A DNA stretch of 64,000 bases from Amycolatopsis umgeniensis (GCF_014205155.1 NZ_JACHMX010000001.1:6262001-6326000), one strand, 5' to 3'. Numbered from the stretch's first letter, positions 36,479 to 45,329 are shown. Numbers and translations: made by a program. Notes: generated by a model not told the origin, from the sequence alone.

Positions 36479-36519
36479 GGGGCGGGTGCCGGCGTCGCGC
36501 GGGCGACGGCACCCGCCCC
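36479..36519. terminator. Hairpin between chitinase and choD-like genes
   Basis: GGGGCGGGTGCCG (36479-36491) pairs with 36507-36519, with a 15-nt loop that contains a small GC stem. It sits between convergent stops and probably serves both genes. Confidence 0.75.
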
Positions 36520-36526
36520 TTCCATT

Positions 36527-38179
36527 TCAGCGGCGCAAAGCTCCCGGGGCCTCGGGCGGCACGACGGGCTCGAGCGGTGCGACAGGGGACAGCCGCCGGT
36601 ACGGGGAGCCGAGCGGCGGGCGCGGGTCGGTCTCGCCTTTGTTGGGCCACAACGACATCGCGCGTTCCGCCTGTGCGGTGATGGTCAGCGACGGGTTCAC
36701 CCCGAGGTTCGCCGAGATCACCGAACCGTCGGCGATGTGCAGCCCCGGATGACCGTGCACCCGCTGGTACGGGTCGACGACGCCGGTCTGACGGCTGTCA
36801 CCGATCGCGCAGCCGCCGATGAAATGCCCGGTGATCGGGATGTTCGCCAGATCCGTCCAGGCGCCCTGCGCCAGCCCGCCGATCTTGTCCGCCACCCGCC
36901 GGGTGACCTCGTGCCCGGCCGGGATCCACTCGGGGTTCGGGTCGCCGATGCCCTGTTTCGTGGTCATCTTGCGGCCGAAGAGCCCGCGTTTCGTGTACGT
37001 GGTCACGGAGTTGTTCAGCGTCTGCATCACCAGCAGCCCGACCATCCGCTCCGACCACCGCCGCGGATTGTGCAGCCGCGCCAGGTTCCGCCGGTTCCGC
37101 AGCAGTTCGCGCAAGCCCAGCACCCAGCGGCGTTTGCCAGCCTCGCCGTCGACGAGCACCGTCGTCAGCAGGCCCATGAAGTTGCTGCCCTTGCCGTAGC
37201 GCACCGGCTCGACGTGCGTGACGGCGTCGGGATGGATCGACGACGTGATCGCGACGCCGCGAGTGAAGTCCGTGTCCTTCTGAAGGGATCGCGCGGCGAG
37301 GACGGCCTCGGAGTTCGTCCGGGCCAGCAGTCCCAGGCGTGGTGACAGGTCCGGCAGCGTGCCGGAGTCCTTCAGCGAATGCAGAAGCCGTTGCGTGCCC
37401 AGGGAAGCGGCGGCGAACACGACCTGCTGAGCGGTGAACGTCCGCTTGCGTTTGCGCAGCCACCGTCCTGTCCGGACGGTGTCGACAGCGTAGCCGCCGT
37501 CGATCGGCCGCACCGACACCGCGGTGGTCAGCGGATGGACCTCCGTACCCGCTTTTTCCGCCAGGTACAGGTAGTTCTTGACGGTCGTGTTCTTCGCGCC
37601 GACCCGGCAGCCGGTCATGCATTCACCGCAGTGCGTGCACGGTTTCCGCAGCGGGCCCTCGCCGCCGAAGAACGGGTCGACGTCGCGTTCGCCGAAGTGG
37701 ACGCCGACGGGTGTCGGCCGGTAGGTGTGCGCGATGCCCATGTCCTCGGCGACCTCCCGCAGTACGCGGTCGGCCGGCGTGACCAGCGGGTTCTCCACCA
37801 CGCCCAGCATCCGTTTCGCCTGGTCGTAGTGCGGGGCGAGTTCGGCCTTCCAGTCGGTGATGTGCGCCCACTGCGGGTCTTCGTAGAACGTGTCCGGGGG
37901 TTCGTAGAGCGTGTTCGCGTAGACGAGCGAACCGCCGCCGACACCCGCGCCGCTCAGCACGAAGGTGTTCTTCAACAGGGTCAGCCGCTGGATGCCGTAG
38001 CAACCCAGTTTCGGTGCCCACAGGTACTTCCGCAGCCGCCAGGAGGTCTTCGCGAACTCGTCGTCGGCGAACCGGCGGCCGGTCTCCAGCACGCCGACGC
38101 GATAGCCCTTCTCGGTGAGCCGCAACGCTGTCACGCTGCCGCCGAATCCGGAGCCGATCACCAGCACGTCGTAGTTCAT
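36527..38179 (-). CDS. choD: GMC-type oxidoreductase, ChoD-like
   Basis: This 550-residue flavoprotein has a Rossmann motif at the N-terminus ('VLVIGSGFGGSVTALRLTEK'), 'LSGAGVGGGSLVYANTLY', a Cys cluster 'PCTHCGECMTGCRVGAKN' (~180-197) and the C-terminal 'SVISANLGVNPSLTITAQAE'. It is similar along its length to the mycobacterial ChoD group, annotated as cholesterol oxidase but with debated activity. The four-Cys motif may hold an iron-sulfur centre. ATG 38179 overlaps the stop of the upstream monooxygenase gene (ATGA), so translation is probably coupled. Sterol or other alcohol oxidation is inferred. Confidence 0.88.
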   Translation of the reverse strand: MNYDVLVIGSGFGGSVTALRLTEKGYRVGVLETGRRFADDEFAKTSWRLRKYLWAPKLGCYGIQRLTLLKNTFVLSGAGVGGGSLVYANTLYEPPDTFYEDPQWAHITDWKAELAPHYDQAKRMLGVVENPLVTPADRVLREVAEDMGIAHTYRPTPVGVHFGERDVDPFFGGEGPLRKPCTHCGECMTGCRVGAKNTTVKNYLYLAEKAGTEVHPLTTAVSVRPIDGGYAVDTVRTGRWLRKRKRTFTAQQVVFAAASLGTQRLLHSLKDSGTLPDLSPRLGLLARTNSEAVLAARSLQKDTDFTRGVAITSSIHPDAVTHVEPVRYGKGSNFMGLLTTVLVDGEAGKRRWVLGLRELLRNRRNLARLHNPRRWSERMVGLLVMQTLNNSVTTYTKRGLFGRKMTTKQGIGDPNPEWIPAGHEVTRRVADKIGGLAQGAWTDLANIPITGHFIGGCAIGDSRQTGVVDPYQRVHGHPGLHIADGSVISANLGVNPSLTITAQAERAMSLWPNKGETDPRPPLGSPYRRLSPVAPLEPVVPPEAPGALRR

Positions 38180-39633
38180 CGCGGTCCCGCCGTCCGGTAG
38201 TCGCCGAGGTCGAGCGTTTTCGTGCGACGGTCGTATTCGGTCACCAGCCCCGGCCAGTTCGTGCTGACCCGGCCGTTCTCCTGGCGATACCAGCTGGCGC
38301 AGGCCGACCAGACGCTGCCGCCGAGCCGGCGCTGGACCTCCTCGTCGTACCGCTGCTCGACCTCCGGGACAACGTCCATATAGGACACTTCGGGCCGGGC
38401 GAGGTGTTCGACGGCCTGGCGGATGTAGCGTGCCTGCCGTTCGATCATGTAGATGATGGAGCCCGCGCCGAGGTTCGTGTTGGGCCCGTAGACGCAGAAC
38501 AGGTTCGGGAAACCCGGCACGGTCATGCCGAGGTACGCCCGCGCGCCGCCCTTCCACGCGTCCGACAGCGACCTCCCGCCGAGACCCTCCACCTCGAGTT
38601 CGCCGAGGAAGTCGGTCGCCGCGAAACCGGTGCCGTAGACGATGACGTCGGCCTCGTGCTCGACGCCGTCCTCGGTGAGCACCCCGGACGGCGTGATCGC
38701 GCTGATCCGCCGCGTCTCCACGGCGACGTTGTGCTGGGCGAGCGCGGGCAGGTACTCGTTGGTGAACAGGATCCGCTTGCAGCCCAGCGGATAGTCCGGG
38801 GTGAGTTTCTCGCGCAGCGCCCGGTCCTTGATGTGACGGCGGCGCAACTGACCCGTCCGCAGTTCGAAGACCTTGGCCAGCAGCGGATGTTTGGTCATCG
38901 CGTAGGTCGCGTACTCGGCGAGCAGGAAGATCCGGAGCCTGCCCAGCAGCTGCGTGGCCGGGAGATGCCGGAACAGCCGCTGCTGCCAGCGCCGGTAGCG
39001 GGTGTCCCGTTTGGCCATGATGTAGGGCGCGGTGCGCTGGAACACCGTCAGTTCGCCCGCCTGGCGCTGGACCTCGGGCACGAACTGGATCGCGCTCGCA
39101 CCGGTGCCGATCACCGCGACCTTCTTGCCGCGCAGGTCGACGTCGTGATCCCAGCGCGCGGAGTGGAAACTGGGGCCCTCGAAGCCGTCCTGGCCGGGAA
39201 TGTCCGGCTGGACCGGCCGCGAAAGCTGTCCGACGGCGGGGACGAAAACGTTTGCCTCGAACGTTTCGTCGCCCGCGGTCTCCACCAGCCAGAGCCCGCG
39301 CCCCTCGTCGAAGGACGCGCCGGTGACGCGGGTGCCGAAGCGGATGTGCGGCTCGAGGCCGTAGCGGCGCACCACGCGTTTGAGGTAGGAGTGGATGTCC
39401 GGCTGCAGCGAGAACCGCTTCGGCCAGTCGGGATTGGGCTCGTAGGAGAACGAGTACAGCGGTGACGGGATGTCGCAGCCCGCGCCCGGGTAGGTGTTCT
39501 CCCGCCAGACGCCGCCCGGTTCGTCCGCGCTCTCCAGGATGGTGAAGTCGTCGAATCCGGCGCGTTTGAGCTCGATCGCCGTCCCGACCCCGCCGAATCC
39601 CGTCCCTACGATCAGCACGCTCGTCTCGCCCAT
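38176..39633 (-). CDS. FAD-dependent monooxygenase (Baeyer-Villiger/FMO type)
   Basis: This 485-residue enzyme has two Rossmann motifs, 'IVGTGFGGVGTAIELKRAGF' for FAD and 'VAVIGTGASAIQFVPEV' for NADPH. Between them is the fingerprint 'FEGPSFHSARWD' (FxGxxxHxxxW) that marks class B flavin monooxygenases. It inserts oxygen into ketones or heteroatoms; substrate unknown. ATG 39633 lacks a ribosome site and could be leaderless. It is coupled by a 4-bp overlap with the choD-like gene, so the pair probably acts on the same alcohol/ketone substrate, perhaps a steroid (inference). Confidence 0.9.
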   Translation of the reverse strand: MGETSVLIVGTGFGGVGTAIELKRAGFDDFTILESADEPGGVWRENTYPGAGCDIPSPLYSFSYEPNPDWPKRFSLQPDIHSYLKRVVRRYGLEPHIRFGTRVTGASFDEGRGLWLVETAGDETFEANVFVPAVGQLSRPVQPDIPGQDGFEGPSFHSARWDHDVDLRGKKVAVIGTGASAIQFVPEVQRQAGELTVFQRTAPYIMAKRDTRYRRWQQRLFRHLPATQLLGRLRIFLLAEYATYAMTKHPLLAKVFELRTGQLRRRHIKDRALREKLTPDYPLGCKRILFTNEYLPALAQHNVAVETRRISAITPSGVLTEDGVEHEADVIVYGTGFAATDFLGELEVEGLGGRSLSDAWKGGARAYLGMTVPGFPNLFCVYGPNTNLGAGSIIYMIERQARYIRQAVEHLARPEVSYMDVVPEVEQRYDEEVQRRLGGSVWSACASWYRQENGRVSTNWPGLVTEYDRRTKTLDLGDYRTAGPR

Positions 39634-39686
39634 GCCGATCGAAGTTACGCAGCCCTCATCCCGCCCGGAAGTGCACGACCGGCCAC

Positions 39687-40799
39687 TCAATCGAGATTTT
39701 CGGCCACGACCGTATGGGACTCCGCCTTCGGGTGGGCCCAGGCCAGGAGTTGGTGAGCCGAGCTTTCCAGTGCCTCCAAGTCGCGCTTCGGGACACGCTC
39801 GAACGGTGTGATCACCACGGTCGCGGCCTTCTTCGCGGCCTTGATCTCCCAGAAGCCCTTCACGAACCCGCCGACCAGGATGGTGCCCTTGACCAGGCCG
39901 TTCTGCGTGATGACGACCTTGCGGTGCTCGTCGCTGATCACCCGCGTGCGGTCGGCGTAGGACAGGACGGTCTGGTCGAACGGACCCAGCAGCCGCGCCG
40001 GCGCGGGGGTGTCCGGATCCGGGCGCGAGGCTTCGGGCAGGTCGAAGAGCTCGCGTCCGTTCTCGTCGCGGAACGTCCGCAGCTCCGGCCGCAGCCGCTC
40101 GGCGACGTCGCCGAGCTTCGTGATCCCGGCCCACGCCTGCGCGTCCTGCACGCTCGCGGGCCCGAACGCGGCCAGATAGCGCTTGAACATCGCTTCGGGT
40201 GACAGTGACTCGTCCGGTTCGGCGCCGAGCCAGTCGCCGGTCGTCTGATAGGTCGGCTGTCCCGACTTGCCCCACACCCCGCGCGGCGGGATCTGCACCA
40301 GCGGCAGCAGTGCCCGCGCGACGTGTACCAGCGACGACGGCGCCGTGCCCTCCCAGTGCTTCGCGAGTTCCGCGCCGAGCCCGGCCGACGACAGCGGCCG
40401 CTCGCCGAGCAGTTTGCGGGCGGTGCGGGCGATCTCCTGGTGGTCGAGGCCCTTGATGTCGGGGCCGAACTGGGTGTTGCCGAGCACCGAGCGGTCGTAG
40501 AGGGGCTGCACGATGGGCCGCCACGCCAGCGCGTCCGAAGGCGTCACCAGATGCACCGTGCCGCGCATGAGCGCGATCCGCACGACGCTCTTGTCCAGCA
40601 GCAGGTTCGCCAGGTCTTCCTGGTGGAAGCCGTGCAGCCGTGTCCAGAGCGCGAAGTACGGCGGATTGGGTGCCTGCGCCTGCAGTCCGGCGAGGTGCTC
40701 GACCGCTTCGAGCGCGGTCATCTTCGAACGCCGGAGCAGCAGCTGCCGGTCCAGCATGGCGCGGTTCAGCGCGCGCCTGCTCAACAACGTGTCGGACAT
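39687..40799 (-). CDS. AlkZ-type winged-helix DNA glycosylase
   Basis: This 370-residue protein begins at ATG 40799. It belongs to the winged-helix DNA-binding (AlkZ/YcaQ, HTH_42) family: 'LAGLQAQAPNPPYFALWTRL' contains the catalytic QxQ motif, followed by 'RGTVHLVTPSDALAWRP' and 'ILVGGFVKGFWEIKAAKKAA'. Streptomyces AlkZ unhooks azinomycin DNA crosslinks, and relatives remove bulky alkyl lesions. The absence of an alkylating natural-product cluster here suggests a general repair role. It is divergent from the AraC gene across 80 bp. Confidence 0.82.
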   Translation of the reverse strand: MSDTLLSRRALNRAMLDRQLLLRRSKMTALEAVEHLAGLQAQAPNPPYFALWTRLHGFHQEDLANLLLDKSVVRIALMRGTVHLVTPSDALAWRPIVQPLYDRSVLGNTQFGPDIKGLDHQEIARTARKLLGERPLSSAGLGAELAKHWEGTAPSSLVHVARALLPLVQIPPRGVWGKSGQPTYQTTGDWLGAEPDESLSPEAMFKRYLAAFGPASVQDAQAWAGITKLGDVAERLRPELRTFRDENGRELFDLPEASRPDPDTPAPARLLGPFDQTVLSYADRTRVISDEHRKVVITQNGLVKGTILVGGFVKGFWEIKAAKKAATVVITPFERVPKRDLEALESSAHQLLAWAHPKAESHTVVAENLD

Positions 40800-40879
40800 G
40801 CCGCTCACCCTAATCGGGATCAAGGACAGTTACGGTCCTCAATGCGCCGATTCTCGCCGGGGGATCCATAATCCCGGCC

Positions 40880-41896
40880 ATGGAACTACCGCCGCCGGTG
40901 ATCCGGGACTGGGACTACCCGCGCGGCACGGCGAGCATCGTCCTCATGGCCCGCTTCGCGGCCGAGAACGGCATCACGGGACTGGAGCCCTACGAGCGCG
41001 CTCCCGTGGACGGCCAGGTCGACGCGCGCCAGGAACTCGCGGTGGTCCGCGGCCTCGGCGGCGGTGACGACGTCGCGCTCCGGTTGAGCAGGCGATACCG
41101 CGTCAGCGCGTTCGGCATCTTCGGTTTCGCGTGCATCAGCAGCCCGACGCTGGGTGACGCGATGCGCTTCGCCCTGCGGTACCTGGATCTGAGCTTCACC
41201 TTCTGCATTCCGCACGTGACCGTCGAAGCGGGGCGGCTCGCGCTGGTCATGGACGACAGCCGCGTGCCGGATGACGTCGCCCGGTTCCTGGTACTGCGCG
41301 ATCTCGGTGCCATCCACACCGTGATGCGCGACATTCTGCCGGAGATCTCCCTGCGGTCGCTGGCCTTCCGGCACGAAAAACCCTCCACTGTGGACGAATA
41401 CGTGCGGACCTTCGGGCTGGCGCCGTCGTTCTCCGCGCCGTCCCACGTCGCCACCCTGGACCCGGTCTTCCTCGACAAACCGCTGCCGCAGGCCAACGAC
41501 CAGACCGTCGCGGTGTGCGCCGCGCAATGCGATCTGCTGGTGTCACGGAAACGGGAACGGTCCGGGATCGCCCAGCAGGTTAGGGAACGGCTAGTGCGGC
41601 TCGGCGGTGTCGACGCCGGGATGGAGGAGGTCGCGCGGCGCCTCGCGCTCAGCCCGCGCACGCTGCGACGACGGCTTTTCGAGGCCGGAACCGGCTACCG
41701 CGCGCTGCTGGACGAGGTCCGCCAAGCGCTGGCGGAGGAGATGCTCGACACCGGGGCGCTCAGCGTGGAAGACGTCGCGCTGCGGCTGGGCTACGCCGAA
41801 GCGTCGAGTTTCATCTACGCCTTCAAACGCTGGAAGGGGATGACGCCGGCGGCTTACGCCCGGCGGAACGCGTTGCGAGCACGGCCGGGTAGGTGA
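40880..41896 (+). CDS. AraC-family regulator with arabinose-binding-like N-terminus
   Basis: This is a 338-residue protein. The N-terminal ~190 residues form the Arabinose_bd-type sensing domain ('GIFGFACISSPTLGDAMRFA'). The C-terminal ~100 residues contain two helix-turn-helix units ('MEEVARRLALSPRTLRRRLF', 'SVEDVALRLGYAEASSFIYA', 'FKRWKGMTPAAYARR'). The family includes VirS, which in mycobacteria controls a flavin monooxygenase operon. The FMO-choD pair lies one gene away, so it is a candidate target. The 3' end overlaps the convergent TetR gene by 74 bp. Confidence 0.88.
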   Translation: MELPPPVIRDWDYPRGTASIVLMARFAAENGITGLEPYERAPVDGQVDARQELAVVRGLGGGDDVALRLSRRYRVSAFGIFGFACISSPTLGDAMRFALRYLDLSFTFCIPHVTVEAGRLALVMDDSRVPDDVARFLVLRDLGAIHTVMRDILPEISLRSLAFRHEKPSTVDEYVRTFGLAPSFSAPSHVATLDPVFLDKPLPQANDQTVAVCAAQCDLLVSRKRERSGIAQQVRERLVRLGGVDAGMEEVARRLALSPRTLRRRLFEAGTGYRALLDEVRQALAEEMLDTGALSVEDVALRLGYAEASSFIYAFKRWKGMTPAAYARRNALRARPGR

Positions 41897-42488
41897 CCCG
41901 CAGCAGATGCAAAATCGAATCGGTGAGGAAGACCCGCAGCTCCTCGCGGCCGAGTGTGCCACGGATCAACCACTCGCGTGACGCGGCGCGCAGCATCCCG
42001 CCGTACGAGCGGATCATCGCGCGGAGCTCCTCGCGGCCCTCGGTGATGTCGCTCATCAGCGCGGCCGCGAGCACCCTGTCGGCGGCGATCTCGTCACCCT
42101 CCAACATGATGCGCTCGATGTCCGGGTCGCGGCCGACGGCCTCCTGGCCGATCGCCGTGAGCCACGCCTGCTGGTTGCGCTCGACGACCTCGATCCAGTG
42201 CGCGACGCTGATCGCCAGCCGCTCCTCGGCGGTGGTGTCGGGCAGGTTCTCGATCACCGGCGCCGGCACGATCATCATCTGCCGGACGACTTCCAGGTAC
42301 AGCTCGCGTTTGCCGCCGAAGTAGTGGTTGATCAGCGGCCTGGCGACTCCGGCCGCTTTCGCGATGTCCGAGGTCGAAACCGAGGCGTACGTACCCGCGC
42401 CGAACAGCCGTCGGGCCGCGGCGAGGATCTCGGCGCGCCGGGCGGCCGGATCGAGGCGGCGCCGCCGGGTCTCCGGATCGGTGCTCAT
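41823..42488 (-). CDS. TetR-family transcriptional regulator
   Basis: This 221-residue protein has a TetR N-terminal helix-turn-helix at ~12-60 ('AEILAAARRLFGAGTYASVS', 'DIAKAAGVARPLINHYFGGK'), followed by a helical ligand domain with 'LTDSILHLLRVTYPAVLAT'. The C-terminal ~20 residues ('AGRKPPASSPSSV') are encoded antisense to the end of the AraC gene. Ligand and targets are unknown; it could regulate neighbouring oxidoreductases or the desaturase palindrome, but nothing in the sequence decides. Confidence 0.87.
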   Translation of the reverse strand: MSTDPETRRRRLDPAARRAEILAAARRLFGAGTYASVSTSDIAKAAGVARPLINHYFGGKRELYLEVVRQMMIVPAPVIENLPDTTAEERLAISVAHWIEVVERNQQAWLTAIGQEAVGRDPDIERIMLEGDEIAADRVLAAALMSDITEGREELRAMIRSYGGMLRAASREWLIRGTLGREELRVFLTDSILHLLRVTYPAVLATRSAGRKPPASSPSSV

Positions 42489-42614
42489 GGGCCGAGCGTA
42501 ACTGTTTCAGGTGAGGCACTTGCCGTTACTGAACCGGAACAACCCGCAGGTAACCCCTGAGGCCTTCGAGGCGACGTTGGGGGCGGGGGGACCGGGTGTC
42601 ATGGGTAGGGACGT

Positions 42615-42893
42615 ATGACCAGTGCTGAACGTGATCCGGTCCGGCGTGTCGGCCGGTGGGTCAGTGTGCGGTTGCAGAAGCGTGACGTCCGGATCCAAGG
42701 TGACAGCGGGGACGAATGCGTCTCGTACGCGGGAATCGTGATCACCAGTTTCGAGAACGGTGACGAGGTCGGCGAACGGTGGATCCCGCTCGGTGTCGAT
42801 CCGTCGGAGGCCGACGACGAGCAGCTCATCCAGCAGTTGCGGGACGCACTGATCTGGCAGGCGCGGCGACCCCCGCAGGCGGCGGGGGAGTGA
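42615..42893 (+). CDS. Small hypothetical protein
   Basis: This is a 92-residue acidic protein with no recognised domain. It is preceded by GTAGGGACGT at a plausible ribosome-site distance from the ATG. The core 'VSVRLQKRDVRIQGD' and 'YAGIVITSFENGDEVGERWI' suggests a small beta domain, followed by a helix 'EADDEQLIQQLRDALIWQA'. No signal or membrane segment. Codon use matches its neighbours, so it is probably real. Function unknown. Confidence 0.65.
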   Translation: MTSAERDPVRRVGRWVSVRLQKRDVRIQGDSGDECVSYAGIVITSFENGDEVGERWIPLGVDPSEADDEQLIQQLRDALIWQARRPPQAAGE

Positions 42894-42894
42894 C

Positions 42895-42990
42895 TGAAGC
42901 CGGAACACGCGTGATTGAAGCCGGAACAGCTCCAGACACGTGAGTTACGGCTTCAATCACACGAGATCGTGCTCCAGGCACGTGAGATCC
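42895..42990. repeat. 21-bp-period repeat element between convergent genes
   Basis: TGAAGCCGGAAC occurs at 42895 and 42916 (21 bp apart). Then CACGTGAG, CACACGAG and CACGTGAG occur at 42937, 42958 and 42979 (21 bp apart). The first pair is inverted relative to the second group. The layout matches the arrays at 27082 and 51140. Confidence 0.8.
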
Positions 42991-43007
42991 GGCTGGGTAC
43001 CCGCGCG

Positions 43008-43601
43008 TCACTGCGTCCGCAGGCCGTCGAAAGCGATTTTGCACACCGCGTCCGCCAGTTCCGTGCCCGCCGAACCCCGGCGCGGCCGGTACCACTCGAT
43101 CAGCGAGTTCACCATGCCGTACAGGAGCCGCGCGGTGACCGCGGGATCGATGTCGGGCCGCACGTCGCCCTCGGTTTCGGCCCTTTTCACCAGTTCCGTC
43201 ACGAGCCGGTCGAATTCGCGCCGTCGCGCGAGCGCCGCCCGTTCGATCTTGGTGTTGCCCCGCACCCGCAGCAGCAGCGTTACGAAGGGCAGCTGCTCGA
43301 CCAGGACGAGGACGCTGCCCCGCACCAGATGCTCCAGCTTCTCGATCGCCTTGCCCTCGAAGTACTCCGTCTCCAGAGCGACGGCGAACAGGCCGTTCAG
43401 CGCGCGGTCGACGGCGAGCCGCAGCAGCTCTTCCTTGCTCGGCACGTGGTGGTAGATCGCGGACTTCGTGATGCCCAGTTTGCGCGAGAGGTCTTCCATG
43501 CTGGTGCCGTCGTAGCCGCGTTCGTTGAACAGCTTCACCGCGACCTGCAGCAGCGACTCGAGGTCGTAGCCGGGGCGCCCCCGGCGGGCGGGGGTCGTCA
43601 C
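43008..43601 (-). CDS. paaR: TetR-family regulator of the phenylacetate genes (PaaR-like)
   Basis: This is a 197-residue TetR protein with its helix-turn-helix at ~15-60 ('VKLFNERGYDGTSMEDLSRK', 'GITKSAIYHHVPSKEELL'). The ligand domain includes 'LLYGMVNSLIEWYRPRRG'. It overlaps paaK by 4 bp (ATGA), so it is co-translated with the pathway. Actinobacterial PaaR represses paa operons and is released by phenylacetyl-CoA. Palindromes resembling the PaaR box lie in the paaI-paaZ gap. The symbol follows from context and family rather than unique residues. Confidence 0.82.
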   Translation of the reverse strand: MTTPARRGRPGYDLESLLQVAVKLFNERGYDGTSMEDLSRKLGITKSAIYHHVPSKEELLRLAVDRALNGLFAVALETEYFEGKAIEKLEHLVRGSVLVLVEQLPFVTLLLRVRGNTKIERAALARRREFDRLVTELVKRAETEGDVRPDIDPAVTARLLYGMVNSLIEWYRPRRGSAGTELADAVCKIAFDGLRTQ

Positions 43602-44881
43602 CCGCGGTCCCGTTCGTCGAGGACGCGGCGCATCTTGCCCAGCGAACGCTCCAGCGTGTCCGGATCGACGACTTCGACGCCGACGCTCACGCCGACCCCG
43701 TCCTTGACGCCGGCGATCAGCCTGGCGGCGGCTTCGGCGCGCTGCTCGGTATTGGCGTCCGGGCGTGCTTCGACGCGGACGGTCAGGTGGTCCATCCGGC
43801 CCTTCGTGGACCGGACGAGCTGGAAATGCGGCGCGAGCGCGGGGGTCACCAGCACGACTTCCTCGATCTGCGTGGGGAAGACGTTGACGCCACGCAGGAT
43901 GATCATGTCATCGCTGCGTCCGGTCACCTTCTCCATCCGCCGGTACGCGGGCCGCGCGGTGCCCGGCAGCAGCCGGGTGAGGTCGCGCGTGCGGTACCGG
44001 ATGATCGGCAGCGCCTGTTTGGTGAGCGAGGTGAACAGCAGTTCGCCCTCGGCGCCGGTGGGCTTTTCGGTGAACGGGTCGATCACCTCGGGGAAGAAGT
44101 GGTCCTCCCAGATGTGCAGCCCGTCCTTCGTCTCGACACATTCCTGCGCGACGCCGGGCCCCATCACCTCGGACAGGCCGTAGATGTCGACGGCGTCGAT
44201 GCCGACGCGCTCCTCGATCTCGGTGCGCATCTGCTCGGTCCACGGTTCCGCGCCGAAGATGCCGACCCTGAGCGAACTCGACTGCGGGTCGATGCCCTGC
44301 CTCTCGAACTCGTCGAGCAGCGTGAGCATGTACGACGGCGTGACCATGATGATCTCGGGTTTGAAATCGGTGATGATCTGCACCTGCCGCGCGGTCATCC
44401 CGCCCGACGCCGGGATCACGGTGCAGCCCAGCTTCTCGGCTCCGTAGTGCGCGCCGAGGCCGCCGGTGAACAGGCCGTAGCCGTAGGCGACGTGGACCTT
44501 GTCGCCCGGCCGTCCGCCCGCCGCGCGGATCGAGCGCGCCATCACCGTCGACCAGGTGTCGATGTCCTCGGCGGTGTAGCCCACGACGGTCGGTTTGCCG
44601 GTGGTGCCGCTGGACGCGTGGATCCGGCTCACCCGCGATTCCGGTACGGCGAACATGCCGAACGGGTAGTTGTCGCGCAGGTCCTGTTTGGTGGTGAAGG
44701 GGAACTTCACCAGGTCTTCCAGCGTCTTGCAGTCGTCCGGGTGGACGCCGGCCTCGTCGAACTTCCGGGTGTAGAACGGCACGTTGTCGTAGGCGTGCCG
44801 CAGCGTCCACTGGAGGCGGCCCAGTTGCGACGCCTGGAGTTCGTCGATGGTCAGGTTCTCGGCTTCGTCGCTGAAAGTCAT
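43598..44881 (-). CDS. paaK: Phenylacetate-CoA ligase
   Basis: This 427-residue adenylate-forming enzyme starts at ATG 44881, which has AAGG 7 nt upstream; GTG 44887 would overlap the paaI stop too closely for that site. Motifs are 'RIHASSGTTGKPTVVGYT' (P-loop), 'DIYGLSEVMGPGVAQEC', 'YRTRDLTRLLPG' and 'RSDDMIILRGVNVFPTQIE'. It activates phenylacetate to phenylacetyl-CoA, the first step of the pathway. It lies between paaI and paaR in a tight three-gene operon. Confidence 0.95.
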   Translation of the reverse strand: MTFSDEAENLTIDELQASQLGRLQWTLRHAYDNVPFYTRKFDEAGVHPDDCKTLEDLVKFPFTTKQDLRDNYPFGMFAVPESRVSRIHASSGTTGKPTVVGYTAEDIDTWSTVMARSIRAAGGRPGDKVHVAYGYGLFTGGLGAHYGAEKLGCTVIPASGGMTARQVQIITDFKPEIIMVTPSYMLTLLDEFERQGIDPQSSSLRVGIFGAEPWTEQMRTEIEERVGIDAVDIYGLSEVMGPGVAQECVETKDGLHIWEDHFFPEVIDPFTEKPTGAEGELLFTSLTKQALPIIRYRTRDLTRLLPGTARPAYRRMEKVTGRSDDMIILRGVNVFPTQIEEVVLVTPALAPHFQLVRSTKGRMDHLTVRVEARPDANTEQRAEAAARLIAGVKDGVGVSVGVEVVDPDTLERSLGKMRRVLDERDRG

Positions 44882-44883
44882 CG

Positions 44884-45288
44884 TCACGCCTTCTGGATGG
44901 TGCGGCTGCGGCCGCGGAATTCGGCGACGACCTCCGGCCCGTCGGGGGTCTCCCGGTGCACGGTGACGTCGTAGATGCCGTTGCGGCCGTAGCGGGTCCG
45001 CTCGGTGGCGGTGGCGATGAGGTGGTCGCCGAGCTTGCCCGCGGACACGAAGGAGATCTCCGCGCCGGAAGCGACGGTGACCGGGCCATGGCTGTTGCAG
45101 GCGCAGGCGAAAGTCGTGTCGGCCAGCAGAAAGACGTAGCCACCGTGCGCGATGCCGTGGCCGTTGACCATCGTCTCGGTGATCTTCATGGAGGCGACCG
45201 CGTGCCCTTCGGCGGCCTCGATCAGCTCGATGCCCAGCGCGTTCGACGCCAGGTCTTCGGCGAACATCGTGTGCGCGGCGTTAGTCAA
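44884..45288 (-). CDS. paaI: Phenylacetate-pathway hotdog thioesterase
   Basis: This 134-residue hotdog-fold protein has 'NGHGIAHGGYVFLLADTTFA' as the active-site segment, typical of PaaI. PaaI hydrolyses dead-end hydroxyphenylacetyl-CoA or ring-opened CoA esters to free coenzyme A. The start appears to be TTG 45288; an ATG at 45267 lacks a ribosome site. It is the first gene of the leftward paaI-paaK-paaR operon, and its promoter overlaps a PaaR-like box at 45304-45329. Confidence 0.92.
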   Translation of the reverse strand: MTNAAHTMFAEDLASNALGIELIEAAEGHAVASMKITETMVNGHGIAHGGYVFLLADTTFACACNSHGPVTVASGAEISFVSAGKLGDHLIATATERTRYGRNGIYDVTVHRETPDGPEVVAEFRGRSRTIQKA

Positions 45289-45303
45289 CCCGGGACCACC
45301 TAG

Positions 45304-45329
45304 TTACTGACCGAACGGACGGTTGCTAA
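45304..45329. promoter_or_regulatory. PaaR-like operator 1 (paaI side)
   Basis: Inside TTACTGACCGAACGGACGGT (45304-45323) and its extension to TAA at 45329 is ACCGAACGGACGGT, which matches the ACCG-N2-CG-N2-CGGT core reported for corynebacterial PaaR. It starts 16 bp before the paaI start. Confidence 0.75.
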
